A DNA stretch of 64,000 bases, taken from contig NW_023501044.1 of NCBI RefSeq assembly GCF_014066305.1, positions 1,230,283-1,294,282 of the forward strand, written 5' to 3'. The notes under the pieces are model-generated. The model had not been told where the DNA came from. It saw nothing but the letters and a program-made list of their open reading frames with translations, and searched no databases. The stretch's first letter is position 1. Each line of letters starts with the position of its first letter. A program made the position numbers and the translations under genes. Positions 1 to 12,410 of this stretch are shown in pieces. The DNA is from Letharia columbiana (lineage: Eukaryota > Ascomycota > Lecanoromycetes > Lecanorales > Parmeliaceae).

Positions 1-1359
1 ATCGAAATATTAAAAAGAAATAGAGATAACGTGTTAATTAGTGGTGTGTTCTAATATCTTCTATCGTAGTAAAATCTTTCGAATAATAAAACAGCTATAG
101 ACATCGGACGATTTTAATTCGTTTGAATATATATCGTTTAATATTTCTTCTATAGAGATTTAATTAACTATAATCGTTATAGTAGATATTTCTCTTATAA
201 TATTATTATAGTAATATATTATATTAATATAATAGAGATAATAAACTAAGTTATAATAATATTCTCCGCTTATTAAATAATAATTTAATATGAAAGCGTA
301 AAGAGTATATAATATCGGATTTTAAAGAGTTAAGTCGTATTCTTAATAATAATAATCTTATTACCGCTTAATTTCTCCGTAGTATTCCTCGTATTTATCT
401 ATTATAGTTTCTTCTCTTACTTCTTCTCTTATAGAGTATTAAACTAAGTAACTAGCTAAGTAAAGACTCTTTTTAAGAGCTTTTTAACGCGTTTATAAGC
501 AGTAATAGATAGCTATTAAGCTCGCTTACGGCCTCGATTATTAATAGTAACGAATTCGTCGAGAGATAATCTAAGAATAAGATTTAGAATCTAATACGCG
601 TTAAGAGACTTTAAAATAGAGTAATAAAGAATAAATAGAAGAGAAAGACGCGTTTTAGAAGATAGTATCGCTAGATTAAAAGATATTATCGCTGGCTTAG
701 AAGAAGTATATAAGAGAGAATATATCCGTTTAAGCTCTTTTTAAGAGTCTTTTAACGCGTTTATAAGTAGTAGTAAATAGCTATTAAGCTCGCTTACGGC
801 CTCGATTATTAATAGTAATAAATTCGTCGAGATATAGTTTAAAGGCGTTAGTAGAGACTTTAAGAGACGAGTAAAAGAGATATATATACTTAAAATATTA
901 AATAATCGTTAGACGAGGGATATCGAAAATAATTATATTTATATTAATGAAATTAATATAATTAATAGAATAATAAAAGAAGAATAGTTATATAAATAAA
1001 TGAAAGAATTATTATTTAATTTCGAACGCGTCTAATATAACTACTATAACTATTATATTTAAATATCTATTTAATTTACTAATAGTAAATTAAACTTTAT
1101 AATTTTTATAGCGTTAGAAAGCGTAAAGCGAGCTCTATAATTTAAGAAATTATAAAATAACTATATATATCGTAAGTTAAGTACTTTAAAGTATAAAACT
1201 TCTATATATAAATTTTTAATAAGGGAGATACGAGAGAGCTATTAGGCTAATTTAGTCGATCTAATTAAAAAGCGTATAGAACTCGAATTAATAATTAATT
1301 ATATATATAAATTCAAGATTTTTAAGCTTAACTCTATCTTATTCTTTTATATATATTAA
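1..1359 (+). repeat. Right part of repeat X, truncated by window start
   Basis: This stretch matches 31,710-33,816 and 58,345-60,492 in the same orientation, and 26,601-28,450 in reverse, although some internal repeat units are missing here. It ends with the X terminal segment of about 110 bp at 1,250-1,359, closing in a TATATATTAA end. No coding frame is recognisable. A few TG and CA dinucleotides remain in the first 120 bases, which is more than in the other copies, so this copy may be slightly less mutated. Its class is unknown. Confidence 0.75.
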
Positions 1360-2809
1360 TAATATCTTAGTTAGTATATATCTTAAATAGAAAACTTAAA
1401 AGATTTATAATTAATTATATATTTCTTTAAATAAAATATTAATTAAATTTAGAATCTTCTAAGATTAGTTCTATCTATAAGAGTAATTTTAGATATTTTA
1501 TTAATATTAACTCTATTCTTAATAAAAATAAAAGAATCTATTAAAATCGAAAGAAACGATTTTTTAAACTTTAGAAATTATTTTAATATAAATCTTAATA
1601 ATTTTATATCTATTAAATTTTTAGAGTTATAGAAAAATATTTAATATTAGAATTAGATATTATAGAGTATATAATTAATTAAATCGAAGAATTAATCGAG
1701 ATTTAATTTTTTTTTAAAAAGCTCGTAATATTTTAAAAATACTTATTAATAGAATTATATGATAATTTTAATAATTATTATTAGATTAATTAGATAGAAG
1801 CTAGAGTATAGACTATATTTTCTATATAAATCTTTAATTAATATTATTATAAATATCATTTAAGCTATTTATTAACTTCTATTAAAAATTATAAAGAAAA
1901 TTATATTAATTTAAAATTAATTAATAATTCTAAATTAAGAGTTAATCTAATATATTTTAGATAATTAAAAAGGTTTTTAAATTTAGCTAGATATATTAAA
2001 AGAAGAATTAAAAGAATTAAATACTTTTAATTTATCTCTAGAAATTATAAATAAATTTATTAATCGTTATTTATTATCGACGCTAGATAATTATTCTTAA
2101 TCTTAAAACTTTTTATAGCGATATCTAAGGCTATTTTTATAAATATTAGTTTTTTTAATAGAATACTCTTTCTAGTACTTTATACTTAAAAGATAATAGC
2201 TATTAAAAATCGTTAAGATTAAGAAAATAAGAGATAAGTGATTTTAAATTACTTAGATTTATATAATTAAGAAGTTAAAGAAGATTTAATTAGATAAATA
2301 TTCGAAAGATTTATAAATTTAATAAACTCTCTAGTTACTAGTTCTCTATCTTAATATTAATTAACTTCTTAAATTATTATCTTTCTATATCGCTAGAATA
2401 TAAATTAAAAGATTTAAAAATCTATTTAAATCTTCTCTTAAAAATTCGTCGAAATTTGAAATCTTAAAAATTTATTTAAGAGTTTTATTAATAATTAAAG
2501 AAATTTAAGTAAATAGTAATTAAGAATAAATTAATTTACTTATAGATAAAAGTTATTTAATAAAATATAAAGCTTTATTAAAGTTATAATCCTAATCTTA
2601 AATTTATTTTTATTTTTAAAAAAAATTATTATTTAAAATTAATTTTAAATCGCTATTAGAATTAAAATGATTATTTATCTTAAAAATATAATTACTTATA
2701 TACTTAAAATAATTATCTCTTTTAAGTATTTAATAGTTTTTAAAATAATCTTTAACTATATAAGTATTTAAATTATTAGAAATTCTCGAATTAATAAAAA
2801 ACTTCGAAG
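1360..2809. other. AT-rich flank of Ty3-1, no gene recognised
   Basis: This is older sequence between the X end and the Ty3-1 target site. On the minus strand it can be read as a Gln-rich-looking translation with many TAA/TAG stops, about one per ten codons. That is what random sequence of this composition gives, and its frame does not line up with the minus-strand reading at 9,705-10,490 once Ty3-1 and one target duplication are removed. I see nothing else that can be supported. Confidence 0.4.
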
Positions 2810-2814
2810 CTTCG
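2810..2814 (+). other. Target site duplication CTTCG, left of Ty3-1
   Basis: The five bases directly before the 5' LTR are repeated exactly after the 3' LTR at 9,700-9,704. A 5-bp duplication is typical of Ty3/gypsy integration. Confidence 0.9.
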
Positions 2815-2997
2815 TATTACGACCGTACTCTATATCTCTCTTAATATACTATTTAGCCCTATGGCCTATTAGGGCCTAGCGTATCTTAATAGAGCTATCT
2901 ATTATTATCTAATGCCTTTTATCTATATAGCTATTTAGTACCTAGTTATCTTATTTAATATATCTATATTAATATTATATTTATATTAATTCTAATA
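2815..2997 (+). repeat. 5' LTR of Ty3-1
   Basis: 183 bp, aligning without gaps to 9,517-9,699. By eye there are about 25 differences, all but one of them transitions in both directions, which fits independent RIP of two initially identical copies. The present ends read TA...TA where TG...CA would be expected, exactly what RIP does to canonical LTR termini. Confidence 0.9.
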
Positions 2998-3001
2998 CTA
3001 T

Positions 3002-4960
3002 AACTAGATTACCTTACTTACTATATTCGAATTAATAGATGAATTTAAGAAATCTATTAATAGGGGCTTTTATAAGATATTAAGTTAAGCTATCGTATTC
3101 TTAGATAAATCTATTATATAGATAATACGTTATAAAGAGTATCTATCGAGATAGCGTAATAGTCTTATAATTAGTTAGAGGGATAAAGTAATTATTAAAC
3201 TAGTTTATTTATATAACTAGTAAATTTAAAGAAATCGCTATTTAACTTAATAACTATATAACTAACTCTCTAAGCGAAGTAAAAGTATTTAAAAGAACGA
3301 TATTTAGATTATTTATAATTTTCACGATAGCCTAAACGATCTATAAACTAGGAAAAAAGTCCTCGCAAAATATAATATCATTTTTCGAATTTATAGTAAA
3401 GCCTTATAAAAGATATTATAAGAAGTTTTTTTTTTCTCTTCTTCGCTTAATATCTATAATATTAAAGAATCGAGAGAAATAACGTAACTCTCTTATCTTT
3501 ATTTTAAAATCATTATTTCTAATATATAATTAAGTAAGATAAATCGAGTTAGCAACCTTTTTACTTAGATATTCGATTAATAATAATTCTTACTATCTAA
3601 TAATATAGCGAAGAATATCGCGGCTACTATAAATCTATAATAGATTATTAACGTTAATTAACTACGTAATTAAGTCGATAAGAAGTCTAATTAATTTCTT
3701 ATTATACTCTACGACCTTCGCTATTAATAAGACTAGTTTTAAGATATAGCTAAATAGTATATCGATCTTAAGACTAAGAAGAATAAGATAATAAATTAAT
3801 AAGATAAGATTTAATAACGCTTAAAGTAAATTAATATTAAGATCGAAAAGCTATAAGAATAGAATAGAGAGCTTCGATAATAGCTAATAATAATGTGATT
3901 AAGTATACTTAAGAATCTATAAATTACCTCTAAGATATAAGCGTTAACCTTAATAGAGCCCGTCTAAGTTCTATACCTCACTTATAAAAAAGAGAAGTTT
4001 ATTAAGCTATCGAATTCTCCCTTCTTTATTAACGATAAAAACTCTATATAGAAGAATTAATTAGTTAAAATAAAGGAAAAGTTATTAGATAATAAGAATT
4101 ACTACTCTATCGAGATATCTCGAATTATCTACCTTCTATTATATATAGATAGAAAAGCGATCTCTTATATTCTAAATAGAAGATATAGAAGTATTATAAA
4201 CTTCTATATATTAGTTAGCGAGGTTATAGACTAGCTAACTAAGATCTATAAAGAGATAAATTACTATAAGAAAATAAGACGCGAATACGATTTTCTTTAA
4301 TAGATAATCTAGCCCTTTAATAGATTCTATATAGAACTCGTTAGACTCGATTCTATACTTAACTATAACGAAATCTATCTAAGAAATAATTTAAATACTA
4401 AGCTATAAATATATACTCGACTTTACTTTATTTTTATAGCTCTTCTTAATTACAAGTTTATACTTCTAAGGAATATTAAGAAATATCTTATAAATAATAA
4501 TAACTTATAGCGCGTAGGCTATAAACTATATCTAATTTAGACTATCGATAAAATAACTTCTAAAACTACTATAACTCGAATAAGAAAGATGATTACCGCC
4601 ATAACCGAGGATTATATACCTTTTACTACTATATCGAATACTTATATTCTAAGTACCTTTCAGAGTATACTAAAGGTAACGATCGATATAGATTCGAGAA
4701 ACTTAATATATTTTAATTATAAGAAGATAGACTATATAAGATATAATTATCTAGTATAGAGATAGACTAATACTAATAAGAAGGCCTTATAAAAGATAGA
4801 AATTCATAAACTTATTATCGATGACGAATATAAGGTAAATCTACTAGCCGACGCTTATAAAGTCTCTAAGAATTCGAGAAATAAATAGCCTCTATTAAAG
4901 TTACGATAAGGGGAATCTATAATATATATCTACTAAATACTCTTAATAATTCTTTAATAT
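3002..4960 (+). pseudogene. gag: Ty3-1 gag, broken
   Basis: One reading frame (first codon base at positions equal to 2 modulo 3) can be followed from just after the 5' LTR. It has a Lys/Gln/Glu-rich segment resembling a coiled coil at about 3,700-3,880, then a capsid-like helical region at about 4,000-4,450 of the type seen in fungal Ty3 Gag. At 4,709-4,750 lies a CX2CX4HX4C zinc-knuckle spacing in which all three Cys and the His codons now encode Tyr. Many TAA/TAG codons interrupt it. The pol frame downstream is -1 relative to this one, so either Gag-Pol was made by -1 frameshifting or an indel occurred. The original start codon is not identifiable. Confidence 0.75.
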
Positions 4961-7900
4961 ATCGTTCTTTTAGAATATAAGTAACGCTATCGTTATAGAA
5001 ACGGAAATACTTACTTTAAAATACTCTTATCGATAGTAAGTATACTAAGATATATATAGTCATTAATAAGTTTCTAGTTTATAAGATTTGTGAAGAATTG
5101 CTATTAAAACCGATTTTACTATCGAAATCTAAATCTCTAAAGAATTACGATAGCCGAATCGTAAAGAAGCCTATTATTTACTATTTATTTTCGATAATAA
5201 TAATAAATAATTATCGAGAGGGAACGTATTTTATATTTATCGCCTCTCTTATATATAATATAATTCTAAGAAAACTATAAATAAATAAGTATAGGGTACT
5301 TCTCGATATAATAAAAGATAAGATTCTTTTTATACTAGACCGCTATAATTATAACGATAATAAGATCTCGATAATAAAGAATCTCGCTATCTTATTAAAT
5401 TCGAAACTGAAATCCTTTACTCTATAGACTATTTTAAAGAAAAAATCTTCTTCTTAACCTATATATAACGATAACTTAAACTTCACTATTAACTTAAATA
5501 TCTCTAGCGAACTAATTAATAAGAAGAGGTTAACATCTACTTCTCGAAACGTAAAATAAAAATAAGATATAAACTTACAATTTATTAATATCGTCGAAAT
5601 TAATATTATATTATACTATTAATTAGCGCGTAATAAAAGAAATTATCTATTTACCCTTATTATAAATAAGATCTATAACTTACTATTAAAAGAGTTATCT
5701 CTTTAAAAGAAATTACGTAATTCTTATATATCGATTAATAAGCCATATTCTTATAACTTAGAAAAGAAGTATAAGAGATACTATAAATCGAATTACCCTA
5801 TTTAAATCAGCGCTATTAAAATTATTAGCTCTAAAAATATCAAACGAAAACTTCTTATAGAGTATTATAACTATTTAAATGTTTTCGATAGAATAAAGGC
5901 GAACAAATTATTACTATATCGCTCTTATAATTATAAATTAAAATTTATAGAGGCTAGTATCGCCGAACTATCGAAGAGTCGAGTCTATTTTATATTAGAA
6001 TATAAGTTAAAATAGATTAAAAAGTATTTAAATGAGCATCTAAAAAAGAGTTTTATAATACCTAGTTATACTTTATTTATATCCTCTATTTTATTTATTA
6101 AGAAACTAAACGAAGGCCTACGCTTTTATATAGACTATCGAAGACTAAATACTATTATTAAAAGAAATCGATATTTAATTTTATTAATAGACGAGATTCT
6201 CGCGAGAATTTAGAGTTATAAATATCTTACTTAATTAGATATTATAGTTATATTTAATAAATTACGTATATACTCTAATAGTAAGAATTTTATTATATTT
6301 ATTACCTTTCTTAGTATATATAAATATCAAATACTCCTCTTCGATTTAATTAATAACCTAGCTATCTATTAATAGTATATAAATAATATTCTATTTAAGT
6401 ATCTAAACGACTTCTATTAAGTCTATCTTAACGATATTCTTATTTATAATTAATCGAGGAAGAAATATATTACATATATTCGAAAGATTCTTTAGAAGCT
6501 ATAGAAGGTCGAATTGCAGATAGATATTCTTAAATACGAATTTTATATTCAAAAGACGAAATTTTTAGACCTTCTTATTTCGATTAATAATCTATAAATA
6601 AACTCTATTAAAATTTAAGCTATTATTAAATAGTCTATCTCTATTAATTTAAAGAAGATATAGACCTTTATTAACTTTTATAACTTCTATTATTAATTTA
6701 TAAGAGACTTTTTAAAAATTATAAAATTAATAATAAAATTTATAGTTAAGAAAGTAATATTCGATTAATTATCGGCCTATTAGAAAGCCTTTTATTTACT
6801 AAAGATAGCTATTATAAGAGCTTTAATTCTACACTATTTCGATAGATCGAAAAATATTATACTTAAAACGAACTCCTCTAATTATATTAATAATAATATT
6901 CTATCCTAGTATAATAATAACGAAGTCTTATACTCGATAATTTTCTATAATAAAAATCTTATCTCAGCTAAGTATAACTATTAAATCTATAATAAGAAGT
7001 TATTAACTATTATTTACTATCTAAAATACTAGCGTTCTAAGTTAAAATATATTAATATCTTTATTAAGATCTTTACGAACTATAAGAGCTTAATATACTT
7101 TATTAAAAAAAGGAACCTAAGTTATTACTAGGCCCGCTATTTAAATATATTATTCAAATTTAATATTAAAATTATCTATTATCTAGAGTTTTAGAATATT
7201 AAGATCGATATACTTATATATATAGTCGGTTCTAAGCTAGATAATCTAGAGAATAAATACTTAAAGTAATAATACTAGACGATATTTATATCTAATCGCT
7301 TAGAACTTAATAATAGAAATATTAAAATTTATATTATTAACGACTCTATCTTCTATAGAATAGTCTAGGAAAATAAGACTAATAAGTTCTATAACGAAAT
7401 TCGTAAGGCAATTATAAAAGATAAGAATAAACTCCGCGAAGTTACACTTAATAAGTGCTTTATAAAGAATAAGATACTCTACTATAAGAACCGTTTATAA
7501 GTATCAAAAGATCTATATACCGACGTTATTCGCGAAGTATACGATTAATTTTTATATAAATATTCTAGCGTAGCTTATATCTATAAGTTACTTAAGCGAG
7601 AATACTATTAATAAAGTATAAAAGCTATTATTACTATCTATATTCGAAATTACTATATTTATTATAGATCTAAAACCCCTCGTAATTAGAAATATAATCT
7701 ACTATAATCTCTATTAATTTCTTAAAAGCGATAATAGAATATCTCGATAGACTTCGTAATAAGTCTATCTATATTCGATAAATATAACGCTATCTAGATA
7801 GCGATAGACTAACTTATTAAGAAATAATACTACGTCGTATACTCTAATATAGATAAAGAAATTACAATCGAAAAGACGATTAATATATTATTTAAAAAGG

Positions 7901-8811
7901 TCTTTCACTTATATAGTCTATCGACGTTAATAATTTCGAATAGAGACTCTTAATTTATATCGATAATATAAAAAGTCTTTTATAAACGACTCGAGATTAA
8001 GATTAAGCTATCGATAGCCTTTTATCTTAAAATCGATAAATAAATTAAACGGGCTAGCTAGAATATAAAACGCTATCTTTAGACGTATTATAACTATATA
8101 TAGAACGATTAATCTAGATAATTATCTATTATCGAGTTCGTCGATAATAATACTACTTTCGCAGCGACGGATATTCTACTATTCTTTATAAATAAGAACT
8201 TTTACTCTTAAATAAGTTTTAGCTTAAATATTATTAATTATAATATTACTCGTAAGCGCCTTAACGCTATTCGAGTAAAAGATATTATTAAATATATATA
8301 ATAAGTTTTTAACTATATTCGAAATAATATAAATTACGCTTAAAAGGCTATAGTAATCTAGACTAATAAGCGACGCTAGAAGATTACTTTTAAAGTAAAT
8401 AATATAATTTTCCTTAGTAATAAGAATATTATCTCGAATCGACTATCTCGAAAATTAGATAATAAAAGGTATAGTTTATTTAAAGTAATAGGTCTTATAA
8501 AAACCTCGTATCGCTTAGAGCTTCTAATAAGTATAAAGATTTATAATATATTTTACCTTAAGCTTTTAAGCCTCGTATTAATAGACCCCTTATCTAAATA
8601 GATTAATTCTTTATTAAAGTATATTACTATTAAGGGCCGAATTAAATAAATAGTAAAGAAGATTATTATCTTTAAGTTCATTAACGGCCATCTTAAATAT
8701 CGAGTGAAATAAGAGAATTTTAATAAGAATCTTGAATAGTATAACTCGGATAGTAGCGAATTTGAAAATTATTAAGATATAATTGACGACTTCTATAAGC
8801 GATATTCATAA
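4960..8811 (+). pseudogene. pol: Ty3-1 pol: protease-RT-RNase H-integrase-chromodomain, broken
   Basis: All domains lie in one frame (equal to 1 modulo 3). The retropepsin DSG motif reads DSK at 5,032-5,040 and the domain continues to about 5,340; an 89-codon open stretch around 5,032-5,280 survives here. Reverse transcriptase spans about 5,950-6,500, with a DYRRLN motif near 6,140 and the YLDD box as YLND at 6,424-6,435. RNase H is at about 6,860-7,200. The integrase has an HHCC-like segment near 7,520-7,670 and catalytic positions at 7,750 (Asp kept), 7,939 (Asp to Asn) and 8,047 (Glu to Lys), keeping the D-35-E spacing. A chromodomain occupies about 8,640-8,811. Stops are all TAA or TAG. 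Confidence 0.9.
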
Positions 8812-9500
8812 GCAGCCTATTAAGTCTAGCAATATCTCGAATATCGTATTTTTAAATAAATTAAAATCGTTCGATATTTTATAATAGCTTTATTTTCTTC
8901 GTATTTACAATTCGATTTTTTAGACCTATATTACTTTATAACAGCCTTATTTTAGATTTATTAAGTTATCTCCTCTTATTAATATAACCCTTAATATATT
9001 TCGAGACTATATTAGATTATACGCGGATCTTATTATCGTCGTCGCTAGATATAATTAATATCGACTAGATAACTTATTACGAAGAAGTTTATACTAAACT
9101 AATTTAATATTAAATTAAAGTTTAGCGTCTGCGATTTAGTTTGATTCGAGATCTCTCGATTAATCAACTCGCACTATTTTATTAATATTCTTTACGCTGA
9201 AATATTAACTCGAAAATTACTATCACTTATTAAAACACTTATATTTACTACTCGCTTATTATTATATCGATTTCTTTTAGAATAGAATCTCTATACTCGC
9301 TATATCTCTAGCTAGCGACAACGTTAACGCGAAGATTAAAATATAAGCTCTCGCTATTTATGCTGCCGCCGAGGAAGACCGTAGTATTAAAGATCTCGAA
9401 TATTAAAAGTTCTTTATTATTTTATTAATTTTCAAGCGAGCGTGTATATATACTATTTTTACTACTCTTTTACTTATTAATTATAAGAGTATAATTCTAT
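8812..9500. other. Ty3-1 region between pol and polypurine tract
   Basis: About 690 bp of untranslated 3' sequence inside the element. The pol frame may have run on a little past the TAA at 8,809-8,811, because that codon could be a mutated CAA. No separate reading frame or env-like segment is evident. Confidence 0.5.
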
Positions 9501-9516
9501 AAGGAGAAGGGAGTAG
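9501..9516 (+). other. Polypurine tract of Ty3-1
   Basis: A 16-base run of purines broken by a single T (AAGGAGAAGGGAGTAG) directly abuts the 3' LTR, where the plus-strand primer of reverse transcription is expected. It confirms the plus orientation. Confidence 0.85.
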
Positions 9517-9699
9517 TATTATAACCGTATTCTATATCTTTCTTAATATATCATTTAGTTCTATAATCTATTAGGGCCTAGCGTATCTTAGTAGAGTTAT
9601 CTACTATTATTAAATACCTTCTATCTATATAGCTATTCGATATCTAGTTATCTTATTTAATATATCTATATTAATATTACATCTATATCGATTCTAATA
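9517..9699 (+). repeat. 3' LTR of Ty3-1
   Basis: 183 bp, the partner of 2,815-2,997 and of exactly the same length. It is preceded by the polypurine tract and followed at 9,700-9,704 by the second CTTCG target duplication. Confidence 0.9.
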
Positions 9700-9704
9700 C
9701 TTCG

Positions 9705-10490
9705 CTTAAAGATATAATATTTAATTATTTAAAATACTTCGCGATATTTTTTATTTATCGCTTTTAATATATTATAAAGCTAAAAAATAATACTTTTTAT
9801 TTTTAAATAATCTTAATATATCTAAAAAAAGATACTTTAAAATAATATAAGGATCTCTTTATAAGAGTTCGTTAAAAAGTAAATTATAATCTAATAATAT
9901 AGAACGATAAGCTTCTTCGAGAGTATTGATTAAATTATTTTAAATTTTTATAGAATATATAAAAGATAAAGTTTCGCTTAAATAATTTTCTTATTACGCT
10001 AAATTAATACTTAATAAGAAAAAATAACTATTTATATAATATCGAGATTATATAATAAAAATATAATTATTAAATATCTCTAATAAGAGTTAGATATAAA
10101 CTTAACTTTTATTATATTTATATATAAAAAGAGAGATATAATTAGAAAGTTTAATAGATAAATTTATAATAAAAAGATAGTAATAAAGCGCGTTTATCGA
10201 ATTAATTAATTTATAAGATAGTAGTTTTAAATAATATCGATAATATTTACTACTACTATAATCGTATTCTATATATAAAATAGCGTTATATACTAATAGA
10301 ACTTTATAAATTTCGTCGCTAGTTGATAAGCTGAGAAATAGAGATAAATAGCTTAAATATTCTATCAAATTAATCTCCGTTAAGACGTATTTCTTAGATA
10401 TCTTCTTTATTAATATTTTAACTTTAGCTACTTTAGCTACTTTTACTATCTTAATCGCATTACCTCTATTTAATAAGACTATTTCTATAG
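9705..10490 (-). pseudogene. Fragment of an unrecognised protein gene, cut by Ty3-1
   Basis: A minus-strand frame from a possible ATG-to-ATA start near 10,486-10,488 down to the Ty3-1 target site reads as a helical, Leu/Lys/Asn-rich protein of about 260 residues. Its first 130 or so codons contain no stop, including an uninterrupted 88-codon stretch at 10,102-10,368. Overall there are about 11 stops, all TAA/TAG, roughly half the density expected by chance. Early on there is a short Ala-Lys-Val repeat (near 10,415-10,445) followed by helical segments. I recognise no family. The 3' part would lie beyond Ty3-1 at 2,809 and lower, but the frame is not conserved there. Confidence 0.4.
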
Positions 10491-11715
10491 ATATCGAGCT
10501 TATCTATCTAGTATATAAACTATAACGAGAAGACTCTATATAATTCTAGATAAGATATTAAGAGCGAGGATAATAAATAGTAGAGTAGAAGTATAATAAC
10601 TAAAGTAAGTATTTAGTTAGCTATATAGATAAGTAATTAATCTATATATCGTCTTAGAAATATTTACTTTATATAACTAAACCGTTAGTAATTTTAAAAT
10701 AGTTATTTAAAATTATACTTTATATACGATACTATTTTATAATAAAATACTATCTTATAAGTTAATTAATTCGATATAAGATAAATAACTTTTATTAAAG
10801 ATTTAATTTATTAATAGCTTTAATATTAGTTAAACTTTAATAACTCTTTAGAAATCTAATAATTAAAGAATTAATTTAAACTACGAAGTTTAAATCTAAA
10901 ATTAATTTATATATTAAATCTAATAATCGCTAAAGATATCTAAATTTTAAAAAAAAGATTAATTTAAAAAGTTATTATTTTATTTTTATCGATATTATAA
11001 TAAAGATTATTAAAATAATAACTATTAGAAAAGAATTTAAAAAATTATAAAGATTAATTTAAAATAAATAGATATTAAAAAAAAAATTATAAGAAGAGAG
11101 AAGAGGAAGATTTTAATATTTATAATCTCGAGATTTATATAACTTTAAAAGCTTTTATAAAAAGAAAAGCTAGAAAGAATTCTTCTAGAGCTCTAATTAA
11201 TAATCGAGATTTAATTAAAAGAAAATTTATTATTATATTAGCTATAAAGATATCTTTAAATATTATATTAAATTATCGATATTATTTATAAATATCATTT
11301 AAAAATATTAGTAATTTAGATTTTATTAATATTAATAATAAATAAAGAATTAAAAAATATTAAGAAATATAATATAATATTTAATAAGTTTTTTAATACT
11401 ATATATAGTTATTATAATATAAATTAATAAATATATAAGTTTTATATAAACTCTAGCTCTTAAGTATTCTTAATATCTAATTAATACTATTTAAGATTTT
11501 TTAATTAGAATAAAGTCTATTCTATATTTAATAAGAGAAAACTTTATTATAAGAGAGTAAAAGCTAGAGTATTATTATTATAAGATTATATATAATTCTC
11601 TATTAATATATAAATAATAATTTAAAATAATTGTTTTAAGAGAGCTTTATATTATATTTAACTTATTTTATAATATAATTATTAATATTAATATTCTAAA
11701 GTTAAATAAAATAAA
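10491..11715. other. AT-rich intergenic or repeat debris
   Basis: About 1.2 kb with no coding frame, LTR pair or terminal inverted repeat that I can support. It may hold the upstream region of the broken minus-strand gene. Confidence 0.4.
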
Positions 11716-12410
11716 TTAATATATATAAAAGAATAAGATAGAATTAAATTATAAAATCTTAAATTTATATATATAATTAATTATAAATTCGAAGTTATTA
11801 CGCCTTTTAGCTAGATCGACTAAGTTATCAAAAGAAAATAAATTAGCGTTCGTAACTATTAAAATCTCTTACTCTATTTTTAACCCTTTAATAACTTTAC
11901 TATTTTCTATTAAAAATTTAATTTTTTTTTTAAATTATAGAACGAAAATTAGGCTTTTAGAAAAAAAAGAGATTATTAATTTTAGTATTATAATTATTAA
12001 AGCATAAGGAATTTAAATATCGCTTATTAAAGTTCGCTTACTAAGGATCGCTTACTTATAGAGGTCTGTATCGAAAGTTCTAAACCCGCTAAGACTCTTA
12101 CGCTTAGATTTTAAATAACGTCTTACTTAAAGAACTATCTAGATAATATATCTAGAGTTCTTCGAAATTATATCTAGATTTAATTAGCTTTTAAGATTTA
12201 ATATTTCTATTAAGTTAAAAAAAGTATTTAACGTTCTATTTATACGCTATAAAAAGATATTTCTAAATTTTTCTCTATAAAGCCGCTTTTTAAAAGTAGA
12301 AATAGAATTATATTAGTGCGGGTCTAGAACTTTTAATATAAATCTCTATATTTACTCGATAGTACTAATTAAAAAAAGAATTATAAATTTAATTTATAGA
12401 TCTTTACTCG
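11716..12410 (-). repeat. Short X-type repeat X', copy 1, uninterrupted
   Basis: About 690 bp sharing its first 120 bases with the ends of the X repeats (TTAATATATATA end) and its other end, a TTTATAGATCTTTACT-like motif, with X and with the other X' copies. Its interior differs from long X. At 11,853-11,857 it carries the sequence TAACT where the X' at 35,108-43,015 has Ty3-3 inserted, so it is an unoccupied version of that site. Class unknown; no coding capacity seen. Confidence 0.65.

Larger units (their letters stand above)
2815..9699 (+). mobile_element. Ty3-1: complete Ty3/gypsy chromovirus-type LTR retrotransposon, RIP-inactivated
   Basis: A 6,885-bp element with 183-bp direct LTRs, a purine-rich tract before the 3' LTR and a CTTCG target duplication. 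The plus strand shows in order a Gag with a CCHC-type zinc knuckle, retropepsin, reverse transcriptase, RNase H, integrase and a C-terminal chromodomain, which places it among the chromoviruses. Every domain is readable, but C-to-T and G-to-A changes have produced many TAA/TAG stops and damaged catalytic residues. It retains more CA/TG dinucleotides than its surroundings and sits inside older sequence, so it is probably one of the younger insertions here. No primer-binding site could be assigned after the 5' LTR because the expected TGG would have been mutated. Confidence 0.95.

Noticed and set aside
1360..2809. Continuation of the minus-strand protein across Ty3-1 into the left flank
   Set aside because: After removing the element and one CTTCG the two readings are in different frames, and stop density on the left is at the chance level.
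5098..5280. 60-codon open stretch on the plus strand as a small gene
   Set aside because: It begins at a TTG and lies in the retropepsin frame of Ty3-1; the protease reading continues upstream through the active-site motif at 5,032 and downstream past the stop.
10102..10368. 88-codon minus-strand open stretch as an intact small protein
   Set aside because: The same frame carries coding-like sequence upstream to about 10,490 and downstream to 9,705 through TAA/TAG stops, so it is part of a larger broken gene.
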